In this document: in pieces, positions 8,591 to 16,816 of the stretch | Layout of the letters: the number at the start of each line of letters is the position of its first letter | Numbering within the stretch: the first letter of the stretch is position 1 | NCBI GenBank assembly: GCA_029098505.1 | Contig: JAQXOE010000042.1 | Span: 1 to 64,000 of the forward strand | Direction: 5' to 3' | DNA: 64,000 bases | DNA from: Bacteroidales bacterium | GTDB lineage: Bacteria > Bacteroidota > Bacteroidia > Bacteroidales > UBA932 | Notes under the pieces: model-generated | What the model was told of the DNA's origin: nothing | What the model saw: only the letters and a program-made list of their open reading frames with translations | The model's database searches: none | Made by a program: the position numbers and the translations under genes

Positions 8591-9787
8591 TTACTCGCCA
8601 ATCACTGATATCAGATAGTTGCATTTGTCCGGATTGCCCAAAGTTTTGCCCTTGTCGCAGGAAAGCTTGACACAATCGTGCCACTCCCTGAGTTCGGTGA
8701 TACGTCCCTTGGTCAGCTTCACGACTATGTTCATAGGCCGGCATCCCGTCACGTCACAGGTCAGGAAGGTTCCTACACCATAGGAATCCTGCATCCTTCC
8801 GGCTACATATTTATGAATCTCGATGGCTCGCTCGATGTTGAGCCCATTGCTGTAAACCACCTGCTTGGTCGCAGGATCTATACCCAGAGACTTGTACTTG
8901 GCAATGATTTTCTCTGTCTGGTCCTCCTCGGAGCCGCTGTCGACACGCAAACCCTTGTACATCATCGCCATACGCTTCGAAAGGTTGGAGAAAAAGACCT
9001 TGTCGCCGAAGCAGTCGTATAGATAGATTCCGTTATCGCCGTCGAAGACGTCGGAGAACTTCTTCATTACATTGAAATTGCACTCGAAAATACCGCTGAC
9101 TATCTCTTCGAAGGAGATGAGCTGGTGGGACATCGTACCGAGGCATTTCACTCCGTATTTCATCGCGAGCCAGACATTGCTGGTGCCGGTGAAGATGCCT
9201 GGCCACTGTCTTGAATTGTACACCTCTTTCATCACACGCACGACCATATCCTGATGGTCGAAGGAGAAACGGCGTCGTGTACCCATATCACCGAAGGTAA
9301 GGCCGTTTTCGAAGACCTGGACGGCCTTGTCGCGGGCACGCTGTTCCTCAAATGCGGCATCATAGCGCTCCTTGTCACCAATAAGTTCGTGCATAAGTTC
9401 CGAAATCGAGGACAGGATAGGCATCTCCCACATTATGGTAGAGAACCACTTGCCCTGTACGGTGATGTCCAGATGACCGTCCTCATCCTGACGGATGCTG
9501 ACTTCTGCAGGATTGAAACGGTAGCCTTTCAGGAAGGTGAAATACCAAAGCGGGAGATAATAGCAGTTAACTCGCATAAAATCCAGCTCTTCCTGGGTAA
9601 CAACGACATTGGCCATACCGTTTATCTGCTCCTGGAGCAGCTTGTCGAAGCCTTTTGGATATCTGGTTCCGTTCCTGTCACGGAAAGAGTATTCTACTTC
9701 GGCACGGGGATATTGCCTCAAAATGTAATACTGACAGCTGAAAGTGTAAAGGTCGTTGTCGGTGAAATGGGTGACGATCTGTCTCAT
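8591..9787 (-). CDS. pncB: Nicotinate phosphoribosyltransferase
   Basis: 398 residues, the usual PncB length, opening with TDNDLYTFSCQYY as in this family. It converts nicotinate, PRPP and ATP to nicotinate mononucleotide in the Preiss-Handler route to NAD. The central GTSNVWLAMKYGVKCLGTMSHQ region carries the substrate-binding Gly-Thr and the His that is phosphorylated in the family (SHQ). VYSNGLN and the C-terminal YGVGTFLTCD block are also typical. It starts 9 bases after the DUF2147 gene, so they share an mRNA. Two pnuC-type transporters elsewhere in the window (17.6 and 53.6 kb) point to the same NAD-salvage theme. Confidence 0.94.
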   Translation of the reverse strand: MRQIVTHFTDNDLYTFSCQYYILRQYPRAEVEYSFRDRNGTRYPKGFDKLLQEQINGMANVVVTQEELDFMRVNCYYLPLWYFTFLKGYRFNPAEVSIRQDEDGHLDITVQGKWFSTIMWEMPILSSISELMHELIGDKERYDAAFEEQRARDKAVQVFENGLTFGDMGTRRRFSFDHQDMVVRVMKEVYNSRQWPGIFTGTSNVWLAMKYGVKCLGTMSHQLISFEEIVSGIFECNFNVMKKFSDVFDGDNGIYLYDCFGDKVFFSNLSKRMAMMYKGLRVDSGSEEDQTEKIIAKYKSLGIDPATKQVVYSNGLNIERAIEIHKYVAGRMQDSYGVGTFLTCDVTGCRPMNIVVKLTKGRITELREWHDCVKLSCDKGKTLGNPDKCNYLISVIGE

Positions 9788-9796
9788 TGCTATTGC

Positions 9797-10258
9797 TTAC
9801 CGGTCATTTATACGTTTCCACTCCTGCGACTCGCCTATTCCGAGTATAGTGGCGCGCAGAAAGAGGTCATTCTTATCTGTGAGGGTGCAGACGACATTGG
9901 CCCTTATGCCCCTGCTAGGATCATAGATTTTCGCTCCGCTCCACTGCTTTTTGGCCTTATCATATTGAAGGCCCTTCACCAGGACGACCTTGTCAATAGG
10001 CACATTGCGCAGGGACTTGTCCGGATTCTTCACATCCAGGGCCCTGCTTCCGTCAGGATTGTAGGGATTTTCGGCCCAGCACATCTTGATATCGTAAGTT
10101 CCCGCCTGATTCTTGGTCACAGCCACCCTGGCCTTTTCTCCTCCGCTGACGATCTCGAATGTGCCGACAATGTTGTCAGCCTTGTCATTGTTTGACTGGC
10201 AGAACGCGACCGTAATAGGGGCCAAAACAAGCAAAAGGGTGAAAATCAAACGTTTCAT
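9797..10258 (-). CDS. Secreted DUF2147 family protein
   Basis: 153 residues with an N-terminal signal peptide (MKRLIFTLLLVLAPITVAFC, cleaved near CQS). The mature part has the DUF2147 pattern: an opening GTFEIVSG strand, YDIKMCWAENPYNPDG, a Trp-Ser-Gly-Ala-Lys-Ile-Tyr-Asp-Pro block and the closing GESQEWKRI. DUF2147 proteins are small periplasmic lipocalin-like proteins of unknown role. A -7 element TATATTTG (10285-10292, minus) lies 26 bases upstream, abutting the divergent rpsP promoter. It is the first gene of a two-gene unit with pncB. Confidence 0.85.
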   Translation of the reverse strand: MKRLIFTLLLVLAPITVAFCQSNNDKADNIVGTFEIVSGGEKARVAVTKNQAGTYDIKMCWAENPYNPDGSRALDVKNPDKSLRNVPIDKVVLVKGLQYDKAKKQWSGAKIYDPSRGIRANVVCTLTDKNDLFLRATILGIGESQEWKRINDR

Positions 10259-10280
10259 ATTAAAAATTGATATGGTTCGC

Positions 10281-10311
10281 TTTGCAAATATATGAAAAAT
10301 ATATAACTTTG
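10281..10311 (+). promoter_or_regulatory. Promoter of rpsP-rimM
   Basis: -33 TTTG (10281-10284), a 19-base spacer and -7 TAACTTTG (10304-10311). The minus-strand -7 of the DUF2147/pncB unit (10285-10292) sits inside this spacer, so the two promoters interlock and probably exclude each other. Confidence 0.85.
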
Positions 10312-10368
10312 CACTCCTCCCTCGGGTAGGGAGAATATGTATTATTAACTTTTTAAAACAGATTCACA

Positions 10369-10902
10369 ATGGCTGTTAAGATTCGTCTTCAGCGCCACGG
10401 AAAGAAGAATTTCGCATTCTTCCACATTGTAGTGGCAGACGCACGCGCACCACGCGATGGTCGTTTCATCGAGCAGATCGGCTCGTACAACCCTAACACC
10501 AACCCTGCAACTATCGTTCTCAACTCAGAGAGAGCACTCGCTTGGCTTAAGGTCGGCGCACAGCCTACCCTTACCGCACGCCGCATCCTCTCTTACGAGG
10601 GCGTACTCCTCAGACATCACCTTGACGGTGGCGTAGCTAAGGGAGCACTCACCCAGGAGCAGGCTGACAAGAAGTTCGCAGACTGGAAGGCAGAGAAGGA
10701 CAGCAAGGTTGCAGCTAAGGTTGCAGGTCTCTCAAAGGACGCTGCCGCTAAGGCAAAGGCTGCTTTCGAGGCTGAGGCCAAGGTTAATCAGGAAAGAGCT
10801 GAGGCTATTGCCAAAAGAAAGGCTGAAGCAGAGGCTGCAAAGGCTGCTGAAGAGGCTGCCGCTGCTGCAGAGCCAGCTGCTGAGGAGGTCGCTGAGGCTT
10901 AA
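10369..10902 (+). CDS. rpsP: Ribosomal protein bS16 with long Ala/Glu/Lys-rich tail
   Basis: 177 residues. The first about 85 are a standard bS16 ([11 protein letters not shown], then [18 protein letters not shown]), which helps assemble the 30S 5' domain. The remaining about 90 residues form a low-complexity helical tail of Ala, Glu and Lys ending in [15 protein letters not shown]. Tails of this kind occur on bS16 in many Bacteroidetes, but bS16 is usually 80-110 residues in other phyla. rimM follows 2 bases later, the conserved rpsP-rimM pairing; trmD and rplS are absent. Confidence 0.96.
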   Translation: MAVKIRLQRHGKKNFAFFHIVVADARAPRDGRFIEQIGSYNPNTNPATIVLNSERALAWLKVGAQPTLTARRILSYEGVLLRHHLDGGVAKGALTQEQADKKFADWKAEKDSKVAAKVAGLSKDAAAKAKAAFEAEAKVNQERAEAIAKRKAEAEAAKAAEEAAAAAEPAAEEVAEA

Positions 10903-10904
10903 TT

Positions 10905-11426
10905 ATGTCTGAGGCCACTTCTGAAAAATTGCTTCAGATCGCCAAAGTACTGAAGTCCAACGGTACTGAAGGCGGACTCCTGCTCGGATTCCGTGACATT
11001 CAGCCCGAGGACATCGATTTACAGGAACCGGTATTCATCGAATTCGATGGATTGCCGGTTCCATTTTTCTTTGAATCCTTCAAGAAGAAGGGCAATGACA
11101 AAGCCATAGTCCGTCTGACGGACATTCAATCCCTCGAAGATGCCGAAGAGGTCGTAGGCCGCGCTGTCTATGCAGATGAGAGCAGCATAGCCGAATACGA
11201 GGATGACGGGGAGATGAGCCTGGACGACTTTATTGGCTGGATCATTTTCAACGGCGACGAAGAAGTAGGCGAAGTCGTTGATTATGAAGATATTCCGGGT
11301 AATCCATGCCTCTATGTCTCAAGAAACGGGGAACAGTTGATGATACCTCTGCACGAGGACTTCATCCTCGGAATGGATGAAGAAAGCGGCCGCATCAAAA
11401 TGGCACTGCCCGAAGGTCTGATCTGA
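10905..11426 (+). CDS. rimM: 16S rRNA processing factor RimM
   Basis: 173 residues. The N-terminal RimM beta-barrel (LLQIAKVLKSNGTEGGLLLGF, shortened here to its pattern of Gly-Thr-Glu-Gly) is followed by the linker AEEVVGRAVYADE and the C-terminal PRC-barrel (FIGWIIFNGDEEVG and IPLHEDFILGMD). RimM binds bS16-bS19 contacts during maturation of the 30S head. It follows rpsP directly and is the last gene of that unit, converging on the regulator gene at 11451. Confidence 0.93.
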   Translation: MSEATSEKLLQIAKVLKSNGTEGGLLLGFRDIQPEDIDLQEPVFIEFDGLPVPFFFESFKKKGNDKAIVRLTDIQSLEDAEEVVGRAVYADESSIAEYEDDGEMSLDDFIGWIIFNGDEEVGEVVDYEDIPGNPCLYVSRNGEQLMIPLHEDFILGMDEESGRIKMALPEGLI

Positions 11427-11450
11427 AACCCGGGCGTCCTTCCATCATTT

Positions 11451-12374
11451 TTATTCCACTGAATTCATATCTATCAGACCGTTCAGCAGGGCATATACGG
11501 TCAGGCCGGCCACGCTCTTGATTCCGGTTTTCCTTGTTATATTCTTTCTGTGAGTGATAACAGTATGGATGGAGATATTGAACCTGTCAGCTATCTCCTT
11601 GTTTATCAATCCCGTAGCCACGCCTACCAAGATCTCCTTCTCACGCTCCGAGAGACTCTCGCGAGCAGCATCAGAGCTTTCAATCTCACGGCCGTAAAGT
11701 TCACTTTCCATCAGCCTGATCATCGGCTCCAGCACCAGCTCCTCTATCCGCCCGTGTGCCTCCAAATCTTCTTTAAGCGCACTGACCAGACTCAGGGCCT
11801 GCAGCCTCTCCGGACCCAGGCATTGAGAAGGCAATGATTTGAGAACCAAGCTCTTGAGGTCAGAAATCTTCTCTATGATATTGTCGTGGCAATCATCGAT
11901 GTGGTCAATATCCCTGGCCTCGTCATAGCTGCCGGAACGCAGATGCTCTATATAGTGGCGCACGTGTCCCTCCTCGTGGGTGAAGTGCTTCGCCAGCTCA
12001 TCCTCATAGTCGGTGAAAAAACTCCATATCGCCTGTTTCTGCTTTTCTGCGCAGCCCGACAGCAGCCTCTCCAGCGATTCAGAGAGCAGATGTAGCGCCT
12101 TGTCCCTGTAATATGAGTGGGAATTGTGCAGGTACTTGAGTACCGTGTCCAGATTGGCCTCCTTCAAGGACTTATCTGAAGGGCGGAAACGCGGATCCTC
12201 ACATACCTCCGCGATTAAAAGCAGAGTCCCTGCATCGGCATCAACCCGCCTGCAGGCCTCCTCCAGACTGTCCTCACCCAGGAAGGAGTAGATTTCAAGC
12301 CTCTCCAGCAAAGGCAGTATCCTGTAATTCTGCTCTACCAGCTCAGTTATCTCTATAGTCTTGCTGATTACCAT
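11451..12374 (-). CDS. RIC/ScdA-like hemerythrin domain fused to LuxR-type HTH, regulator in the feo operon
   Basis: 307 residues in three parts. Residues about 8-58 resemble the ScdA_N/DUF542 helical domain (LERLEIYSFLGEDSLEEAC) but lack its Cys-Cys-Gly. Residues about 75-220 look like a hemerythrin-type four-helix bundle with candidate di-iron ligands His83/His86, His133/Glu134, His163, His207 and Glu211/Glu212/Glu216. Residues about 240-302 are a LuxR/GerE helix-turn-helix (LSEREKEILVGVATG, then NKEIADRFNISIHTVITHRK). Domain naming is by motif. It starts 4 bases past the stop of the Cys-rich protein that follows feoAB. I infer an iron-, oxygen- or NO-responsive transcription factor controlling iron uptake. 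No receiver domain is visible. Confidence 0.75.
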   Translation of the reverse strand: MVISKTIEITELVEQNYRILPLLERLEIYSFLGEDSLEEACRRVDADAGTLLLIAEVCEDPRFRPSDKSLKEANLDTVLKYLHNSHSYYRDKALHLLSESLERLLSGCAEKQKQAIWSFFTDYEDELAKHFTHEEGHVRHYIEHLRSGSYDEARDIDHIDDCHDNIIEKISDLKSLVLKSLPSQCLGPERLQALSLVSALKEDLEAHGRIEELVLEPMIRLMESELYGREIESSDAARESLSEREKEILVGVATGLINKEIADRFNISIHTVITHRKNITRKTGIKSVAGLTVYALLNGLIDMNSVE

Positions 12375-12378
12375 AATG

Positions 12379-12531
12379 TCAATGTTTGTCCGAACAAGTT
12401 CCGCTGCCAGGGCAGTTGCAACAATCCTTGCCGGCGCCGCACTTGCAGCCTCCCCTCTTCCTCCTGACGCGGAGGGCGAGGAAGACCGCCACTGCCACTA
12501 TGGCCAGAATCACTGCTGTTTGTATATTCAT
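12379..12531 (-). CDS. FeoB-associated Cys-rich membrane protein (50 residues)
   Basis: A 50-codon gene from ATG 12531 to the stop at 12379-12381. It has one N-terminal TM helix (about 5-20, TAVILAIVAVAVFLALRV), a basic stretch (RRKR) and a C-terminal Cys cluster (CKCGAGKDCCNCPGSGTC, six Cys). Proteins of this form follow feoB in many Gram-positive and Bacteroidetes genomes, annotated as FeoB-associated Cys-rich membrane proteins and sometimes treated as a FeoC-like partner. It lies 14 bases after feoAB and 4 bases before the regulator. The Cys cluster may hold iron or an Fe-S cluster; this is inference. Confidence 0.9.
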   Translation of the reverse strand: MNIQTAVILAIVAVAVFLALRVRRKRGGCKCGAGKDCCNCPGSGTCSDKH

Positions 12532-12545
12532 AAACTAACTGGGTA

Positions 12546-14870
12546 TCAAATAATTGCAGTTACTATCAAATGTGCTGCCAAAGCGCAGGCCCAAGCGATG
12601 GCGCATTGGAAAACCACAACATATACGGCCCATTTAAGCCCCAATTCCCTTTTTACTGCAGCGATTGCGGCGACGCAAGGGGTATAGAGAAGGCAGAAAA
12701 CAAGCATAGGGATGGCATTCGTCAGCGTCATTGCCGCAGAAGCTCCCAGAATATTGATGGTCGAAACGACGCTTTCCTTGGCAACGAAACCGCTGATGAG
12801 CGCTGCCACGAGCCTCCAGTCCCCAAGTCCGAGCGGAGCGAATACAGGACTCAGAAGGCCCGCAATACCCGCCAGCATACTGTTCTCGCCCTCACAGAGA
12901 TTGAGCCTGAAATCGAAGGACTGCAAGGCCCAGACTATAATCGACGCCAGGAAAATGATGGTAAATGCGCATTGGAGGAAGTCCTTGGTCTTATCCCAAA
13001 GCAGGAGCGCCACATTCTTTATGCCCGGCATCCTGTAGTTCGGCAGTTCCATAACGAACGGGGCGGCATCGTCCGACCTGCGCCTGATTCTGCCCAGGAG
13101 GGCCACAAGGATTCCGACCAGAATAGCTCCCACATAGAGGCAGGCGAGCACAAGACCGCCCTTGCCCGGGAAGAATGCGTTGGTAAAGAAGGCGTAAATA
13201 GGGATTTTCGCGGAGCAACTCATATAAGGAGTGAGCAATATGGTTCTGCGCCTGTCCCTCGTTGATGGCAGGGTGCGGGTAGCCATCACCGCCGGCACCG
13301 AGCAGCCGAAACCTATGAGCAGAGGCACTATGCTTCTGCCGCTGAGACCGATTTTTCGGAGCAATTTGTCAGTGACGAAGGCCACTCTGGCCATATAGCC
13401 GCTGTCCTCAAGCATCGAAAGGAAGAAAAAGAGGAGTATGATGACAGGAACGAAACTGACCACCATTCCCACACCCCCGAAGATGCCGTCGACAACCAGT
13501 GAAACCACTGCCCCGCTGACGCCCCAAGTGCTCAGAGCCGAGCCCACAGCTGCCCCGAGACCCTGTATGCCCCTGTCGAGCAAATCCTGGAGAGGAGCGC
13601 CGAGCACATCTATCGAGAGATAAATGACCATAGCCATTATGGCAATAAATATAGGAAGGGCTGTATATTTGCCCGTAAGAAACCTGTCAATCCTCCTGCT
13701 GCGCTTGTACTCCTTGCTCTCCCGAGGCTTGACCACCGTCCGCCTGCACAGGTCGCGAATGAAACTGAAGCGCATATCCGCCATAGCCGCAGCCCTGTCG
13801 AGACCGCGCTCAGTCTCCATTTGGGCAATTACGGAGTTTATCATTTCCTTCTCGCCGTCGCTGAGCTTAAGAGCCTTTTCGATGGCCTCATCCCCTTCGA
13901 CGAGACGGTCCACCGCGAAACGGACAGGTATGTCCTCCGCTTCGGCGTGGTCTTCGACAAGATGCCTGATGGCGTGGAGGCAACGGTGAACAGCGCCGCC
14001 ATTGTCATCCTTGCCGCAGAAATCCTGATGAGCGGGCTTCTCCTGATACTTGGCTACGTGAAGGGCGTGCTCAACAAGCTCCTCGACGCCTTCATTCTTC
14101 GCAGCTGAAATCGGCACCACAGGTATACCCAGGATGCACTCCATTTCGTTCACCCTGATGGAGCCGCCATTATTGCGCAACTCATCCATCATATTGAGCG
14201 CCAGGACCATAGGTATGCCGAGCTCCATCAGCTGCATAGTCAGATACAGATTGCGCTCGATATTGCCCGCATCGACTATATTTATTATGCCCTTGGGCTT
14301 TTCCCTGAGTATGAATTCGCGGGAGACGATTTCTTCAGAGGTGTAAGGCGACAGAGAATAAATGCCAGGAAGGTCAGTGACCATAGTCCCGGGATGTCCG
14401 CTTATGACTCCGCTCTTGCTGTCAACTGTGACTCCGGGGAAATTGCCTACGTGCTGATTGGAACCTGTCAGGACGTTGAAGAGCGTAGTCTTGCCGCAGT
14501 TCTGATTGCCCAGGAGGGCGAAACTGAGAGTCGTCCCCTTCGGCAGAGGATGTTCGTGGTCCTTGGAGTGGTAGCGGCCTCCTTCACCCAGTCCCGGGTG
14601 CAGGTTCCGGGCCGGCGGCATCACCAGCTCCGAAGGCGTATCTTCTTCAGCTTCAATGATTTCTATTTGAGAGGCATCGGCTTTTCTGAGAGTCAGCACA
14701 TAGGAATGTATGAGCAGCTCCATAGGGTCTCCCATAGGGGCGTACTGCATCATTTTCACCTTCACGCCGGGTATCATACCCATATCGAGGAAGTGCTGAC
14801 GCAGACGTCCGTCACCTCCGACCCTGACTATCCGGGCGCTTTTGCCCTTTTCCAATTGATCAAGAGTCAT
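12546..14870 (-). CDS. feoB: Fused ferrous iron transporter FeoAB
   Basis: 774 residues. Residues about 1-75 are a FeoA SH3-like domain (LRQHFLDMGMIPGVKV). After a linker comes a FeoB G-domain with GNQNCGKTTLFN (G1), GNFPGVTVD (G2), DLPGIYSL (G3), LNMMDE (G4) and ISAAKNEG (G5). A GDI-like helical region and a polytopic membrane domain follow, containing GFGCSVPAVMATRTL and the second gate CSAKIPIYAFF. It imports Fe(II) across the inner membrane. The FeoA-FeoB fusion is a known Bacteroidetes form. It heads the unit feoAB, Cys-rich protein, RIC-LuxR regulator. No TAnnTTTG lies between its ATG and the hairpin 20 bases upstream. Confidence 0.96.
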   Translation of the reverse strand: MTLDQLEKGKSARIVRVGGDGRLRQHFLDMGMIPGVKVKMMQYAPMGDPMELLIHSYVLTLRKADASQIEIIEAEEDTPSELVMPPARNLHPGLGEGGRYHSKDHEHPLPKGTTLSFALLGNQNCGKTTLFNVLTGSNQHVGNFPGVTVDSKSGVISGHPGTMVTDLPGIYSLSPYTSEEIVSREFILREKPKGIINIVDAGNIERNLYLTMQLMELGIPMVLALNMMDELRNNGGSIRVNEMECILGIPVVPISAAKNEGVEELVEHALHVAKYQEKPAHQDFCGKDDNGGAVHRCLHAIRHLVEDHAEAEDIPVRFAVDRLVEGDEAIEKALKLSDGEKEMINSVIAQMETERGLDRAAAMADMRFSFIRDLCRRTVVKPRESKEYKRSRRIDRFLTGKYTALPIFIAIMAMVIYLSIDVLGAPLQDLLDRGIQGLGAAVGSALSTWGVSGAVVSLVVDGIFGGVGMVVSFVPVIILLFFFLSMLEDSGYMARVAFVTDKLLRKIGLSGRSIVPLLIGFGCSVPAVMATRTLPSTRDRRRTILLTPYMSCSAKIPIYAFFTNAFFPGKGGLVLACLYVGAILVGILVALLGRIRRRSDDAAPFVMELPNYRMPGIKNVALLLWDKTKDFLQCAFTIIFLASIIVWALQSFDFRLNLCEGENSMLAGIAGLLSPVFAPLGLGDWRLVAALISGFVAKESVVSTINILGASAAMTLTNAIPMLVFCLLYTPCVAAIAAVKRELGLKWAVYVVVFQCAIAWACALAAHLIVTAII

Positions 14871-14877
14871 ACTTCAA

Positions 14878-14926
14878 GTAAAAAACAAAGGCCGGAAAAG
14901 GCTGCGTCAACGCACCCTTTCCGGTC
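14878..14926 (-). terminator. Hairpin with T tract directly upstream of feoAB
   Basis: Arms 14890-14906 and 14911-14926 form nine pairs, then a bulge, a mismatch and six more pairs, closed by a TCAA loop (plus-strand reading). On the minus strand the T-rich run TTTGTTTTTT follows, ending 8 bases before the feoAB ATG. It reads as an intrinsic terminator for the small gene at 14953-15129. It could also act as an attenuator for feoAB. Confidence 0.75.
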
Positions 14927-14952
14927 GGTCGATTTCCTTGTTCAAGTCAGAA

Positions 14953-15129
14953 CTATATCCTGTCCTTGAGAATGAAATAGTAAACAAGTATTCCCAGCCA
15001 GCTGGTGCAAAGAACAAGTACGGTAAGAAGTATCTTCTTCAACATATCGAGATGATCCTTCTTGAAGATATCAAGCACGCACCACACTGCGGCGATAATA
15101 CCAAGGATGTAAACGATTTTGCCTATCAT
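14953..15129 (-). CDS. Small two-TM protein resembling the PLDc_N (cardiolipin synthase N-terminal) domain
   Basis: 58 codons from ATG 15129 to TAG at 14953-14955. Two hydrophobic helices (about 2-19 and 33-53) are joined by DIFKKDHLDMLKK, and the end is LGILVYYFILKDRI. The Trp-x-x-x-Asp turn and the closing Leu-Gly-x-Leu-x-Tyr-Tyr pattern resemble stand-alone PLDc_N-type proteins, which have no assigned function. It stands alone between ispE and feoAB, followed by the hairpin at 14878-14926. Confidence 0.75.
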   Translation of the reverse strand: MIGKIVYILGIIAAVWCVLDIFKKDHLDMLKKILLTVLVLCTSWLGILVYYFILKDRI

Positions 15130-15188
15130 ATTGAATCTAATTTTGAATTTTTAAAGATAAGCAAAAAAATCCTGAACCTGTAACTGTT

Positions 15189-16124
15189 TCAATTTATTTT
15201 TTTGCCTTGAGGGCGCTGAAGGCTGAAAAGCGCTGAGCCGCTGCCAGACATTGAGGCATAAACAGCCCCTTCCTCGTAAAGCCTGCGCTTGATGGCGGCC
15301 AGTTCGGGATGAAGCTTGAAAACCGTAGCTTCAAAGTCGTTGACCAGGACGTCTTTCCAAGCCTCTACAGGAAGCGCCAGTGCCTCACGCAGAGGGAGAA
15401 AGACCTTGTCTGACCTGTCTCGGGGAACTATGCCTCCATAGGCTTCCCTGGTGCTTACGGCAATACCTTCAGGGACGTGCACCCTGAGTTCGAGGCCTTC
15501 AAGAGCAGGGAAGGCGCCGGCCTTCAGGGGAACTGAATCATCAGGACAATGCCAGTCAAGTTCGTCATACGGCGTGAGTATTTCACCCCTTCCTTCGCCT
15601 ATCATAGGACGCCTGTAAATGAAGAATGCACAGTCACTGCCCAGACGGGCCGCGTACGATGCAAGAATCGCATCGTCCAGTCCGAGCTCAAAGAGCTCGG
15701 ACAGCATACGCAGAGCGTATGCGGCGTCGGCCGAGCCTCCGCCCAGACCTGCTCCCACAGGGGAGGTCTTTTCAAGGAAAATTTTAACGGGTGGGAGGTT
15801 GAAATCATTGTCCAGTAATGCATAAGCCCTGGCGCTGAGATCGTTGAGAGGGTCCCAGTCCACGCCTTCCTCTCGGGCGATGGTTATCATCAGCTTGCCG
15901 TCCTCCCGTATTGCCTGCCTGATGCGCCCATCATCCTTCGGACCCGAGTATTTCGCGAACAGCTCTGCACTGGTTTCACTGTATGCATCTGCCCGGATTA
16001 TCTCCAGAGTGTCGTGTATGAGCGGATAGGGCAGGAAGAGTGTCTCAAGTTCGTGGTAGGAGTCCTCCCGCTTTCTGAGTACGTTCAGGCCCAGATTGAC
16101 CTTGACACAAGGATGGCTTATCAT
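15189..16124 (-). CDS. ispE: 4-diphosphocytidyl-2-C-methyl-D-erythritol kinase
   Basis: 311 residues of the GHMP kinase fold. KVNLGLNVLRKREDSYHELETLF is the N-terminal substrate-binding block (Lys8, Asn9 and the His-Glu pair). SPVGAGLGGGSADAA is the ATP-binding glycine loop, and SMSGSGSALF is the third GHMP motif. It phosphorylates CDP-methylerythritol in the non-mevalonate isoprenoid pathway. Its start overlaps the sufD stop by 4 bases (ATGA), so it is translated as the last gene of the suf operon. IspG and IspH downstream in the pathway need Fe-S clusters, which gives the linkage some sense. Confidence 0.94.
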   Translation of the reverse strand: MISHPCVKVNLGLNVLRKREDSYHELETLFLPYPLIHDTLEIIRADAYSETSAELFAKYSGPKDDGRIRQAIREDGKLMITIAREEGVDWDPLNDLSARAYALLDNDFNLPPVKIFLEKTSPVGAGLGGGSADAAYALRMLSELFELGLDDAILASYAARLGSDCAFFIYRRPMIGEGRGEILTPYDELDWHCPDDSVPLKAGAFPALEGLELRVHVPEGIAVSTREAYGGIVPRDRSDKVFLPLREALALPVEAWKDVLVNDFEATVFKLHPELAAIKRRLYEEGAVYASMSGSGSALFSLQRPQGKKIN

Positions 16125-16816
16125 AGATTGCGTACAGCTTTTTCTACGTTTTCAGTGAGGCTTTCCCTCTGTTCCTCAGGAACGGATGCCAGCACTGGCG
16201 CGAGGAAGGATATCATCTGCAGAACCCTGGCCTCGGACTCGGGTATGCCTCTGGAGCGCATATAAAACAGTTCGTCTTCATTGAGCTTGCCCACAGTAGC
16301 GCCGTGGGAGCACTCGACATCGTCAGCATAAATTTCGAGCTGCGGACGGGTATCCGCCCAGGCAAGGGCGCTGAGCAGGAGATTGTGATTCTCCTGGAAG
16401 GCCTTGCTCCCCTGGGCATCGGGGGCTACCGTTATTCTTCCGTCAAAGGCAGACTTGGCTGAACCGGCTACGATACCGTTGAAGAGCTGTCTGGATGTGC
16501 AGCCTCCTACCCTGTGCAGGACTTCCACACTGAGCTTGACTCCTGCATCACGACATATGTAAAATCCTGACAGTGAAGCTTTTGCCCCCTCTCCTGCAAA
16601 ATCAACGCGAAGCTTGATTTCCATAGGCTCAACAGGCATCATCACCAGGCAGAGCTCCAGTTCAGCATCCTTTTCCAGCACGAAACTCAAATCTCCCGTC
16701 GGAGTGAGGCAAAGCCTGCGATGCTCCCCGCTCACCACCCTGATGGCGTCCGGATCCACAGCTCTCTCCTGATAATGTCCCTTGTCAATAATCTTCTCTT
16801 TCATACTCGGGCTCAA
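16121..16816 (-). CDS. sufD: Fe-S cluster assembly scaffold subunit SufD (short form)
   Basis: 231 residues, much shorter than enterobacterial SufD (about 420). The core beta-helix repeats and C-terminal helical region are kept (CSHGATVGKLNEDELFYMRSRG, then SFLAPVL). The ATG overlaps the sufC stop by 4 bases, which supports this start over a Met five codons in. With SufB and SufC it forms the SufBC2D scaffold. Short SufD proteins are usual in Bacteroidetes, so this is not called truncated. ispE overlaps its stop by 4 bases. Confidence 0.9.
   Translation of the reverse strand: MSPSMKEKIIDKGHYQERAVDPDAIRVVSGEHRRLCLTPTGDLSFVLEKDAELELCLVMMPVEPMEIKLRVDFAGEGAKASLSGFYICRDAGVKLSVEVLHRVGGCTSRQLFNGIVAGSAKSAFDGRITVAPDAQGSKAFQENHNLLLSALAWADTRPQLEIYADDVECSHGATVGKLNEDELFYMRSRGIPESEARVLQMISFLAPVLASVPEEQRESLTENVEKAVRNL

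Noticed and set aside
12361..12687. 108-codon plus-strand frame over the feoAB/regulator junction
   Set aside because: The minus strand here encodes a convincing Cys-rich FeoB-associated protein; the plus frame is its complement.
12570..13265. 231-codon plus-strand frame opposite feoAB
   Set aside because: Antisense shadow of the FeoB membrane domain; the peptide is rich in Arg, His and Gln without recognisable structure.
14938..15183. 81-codon plus-strand frame between feoAB and ispE
   Set aside because: The minus strand carries a better two-TM protein with a clear start and stop (14953-15129).
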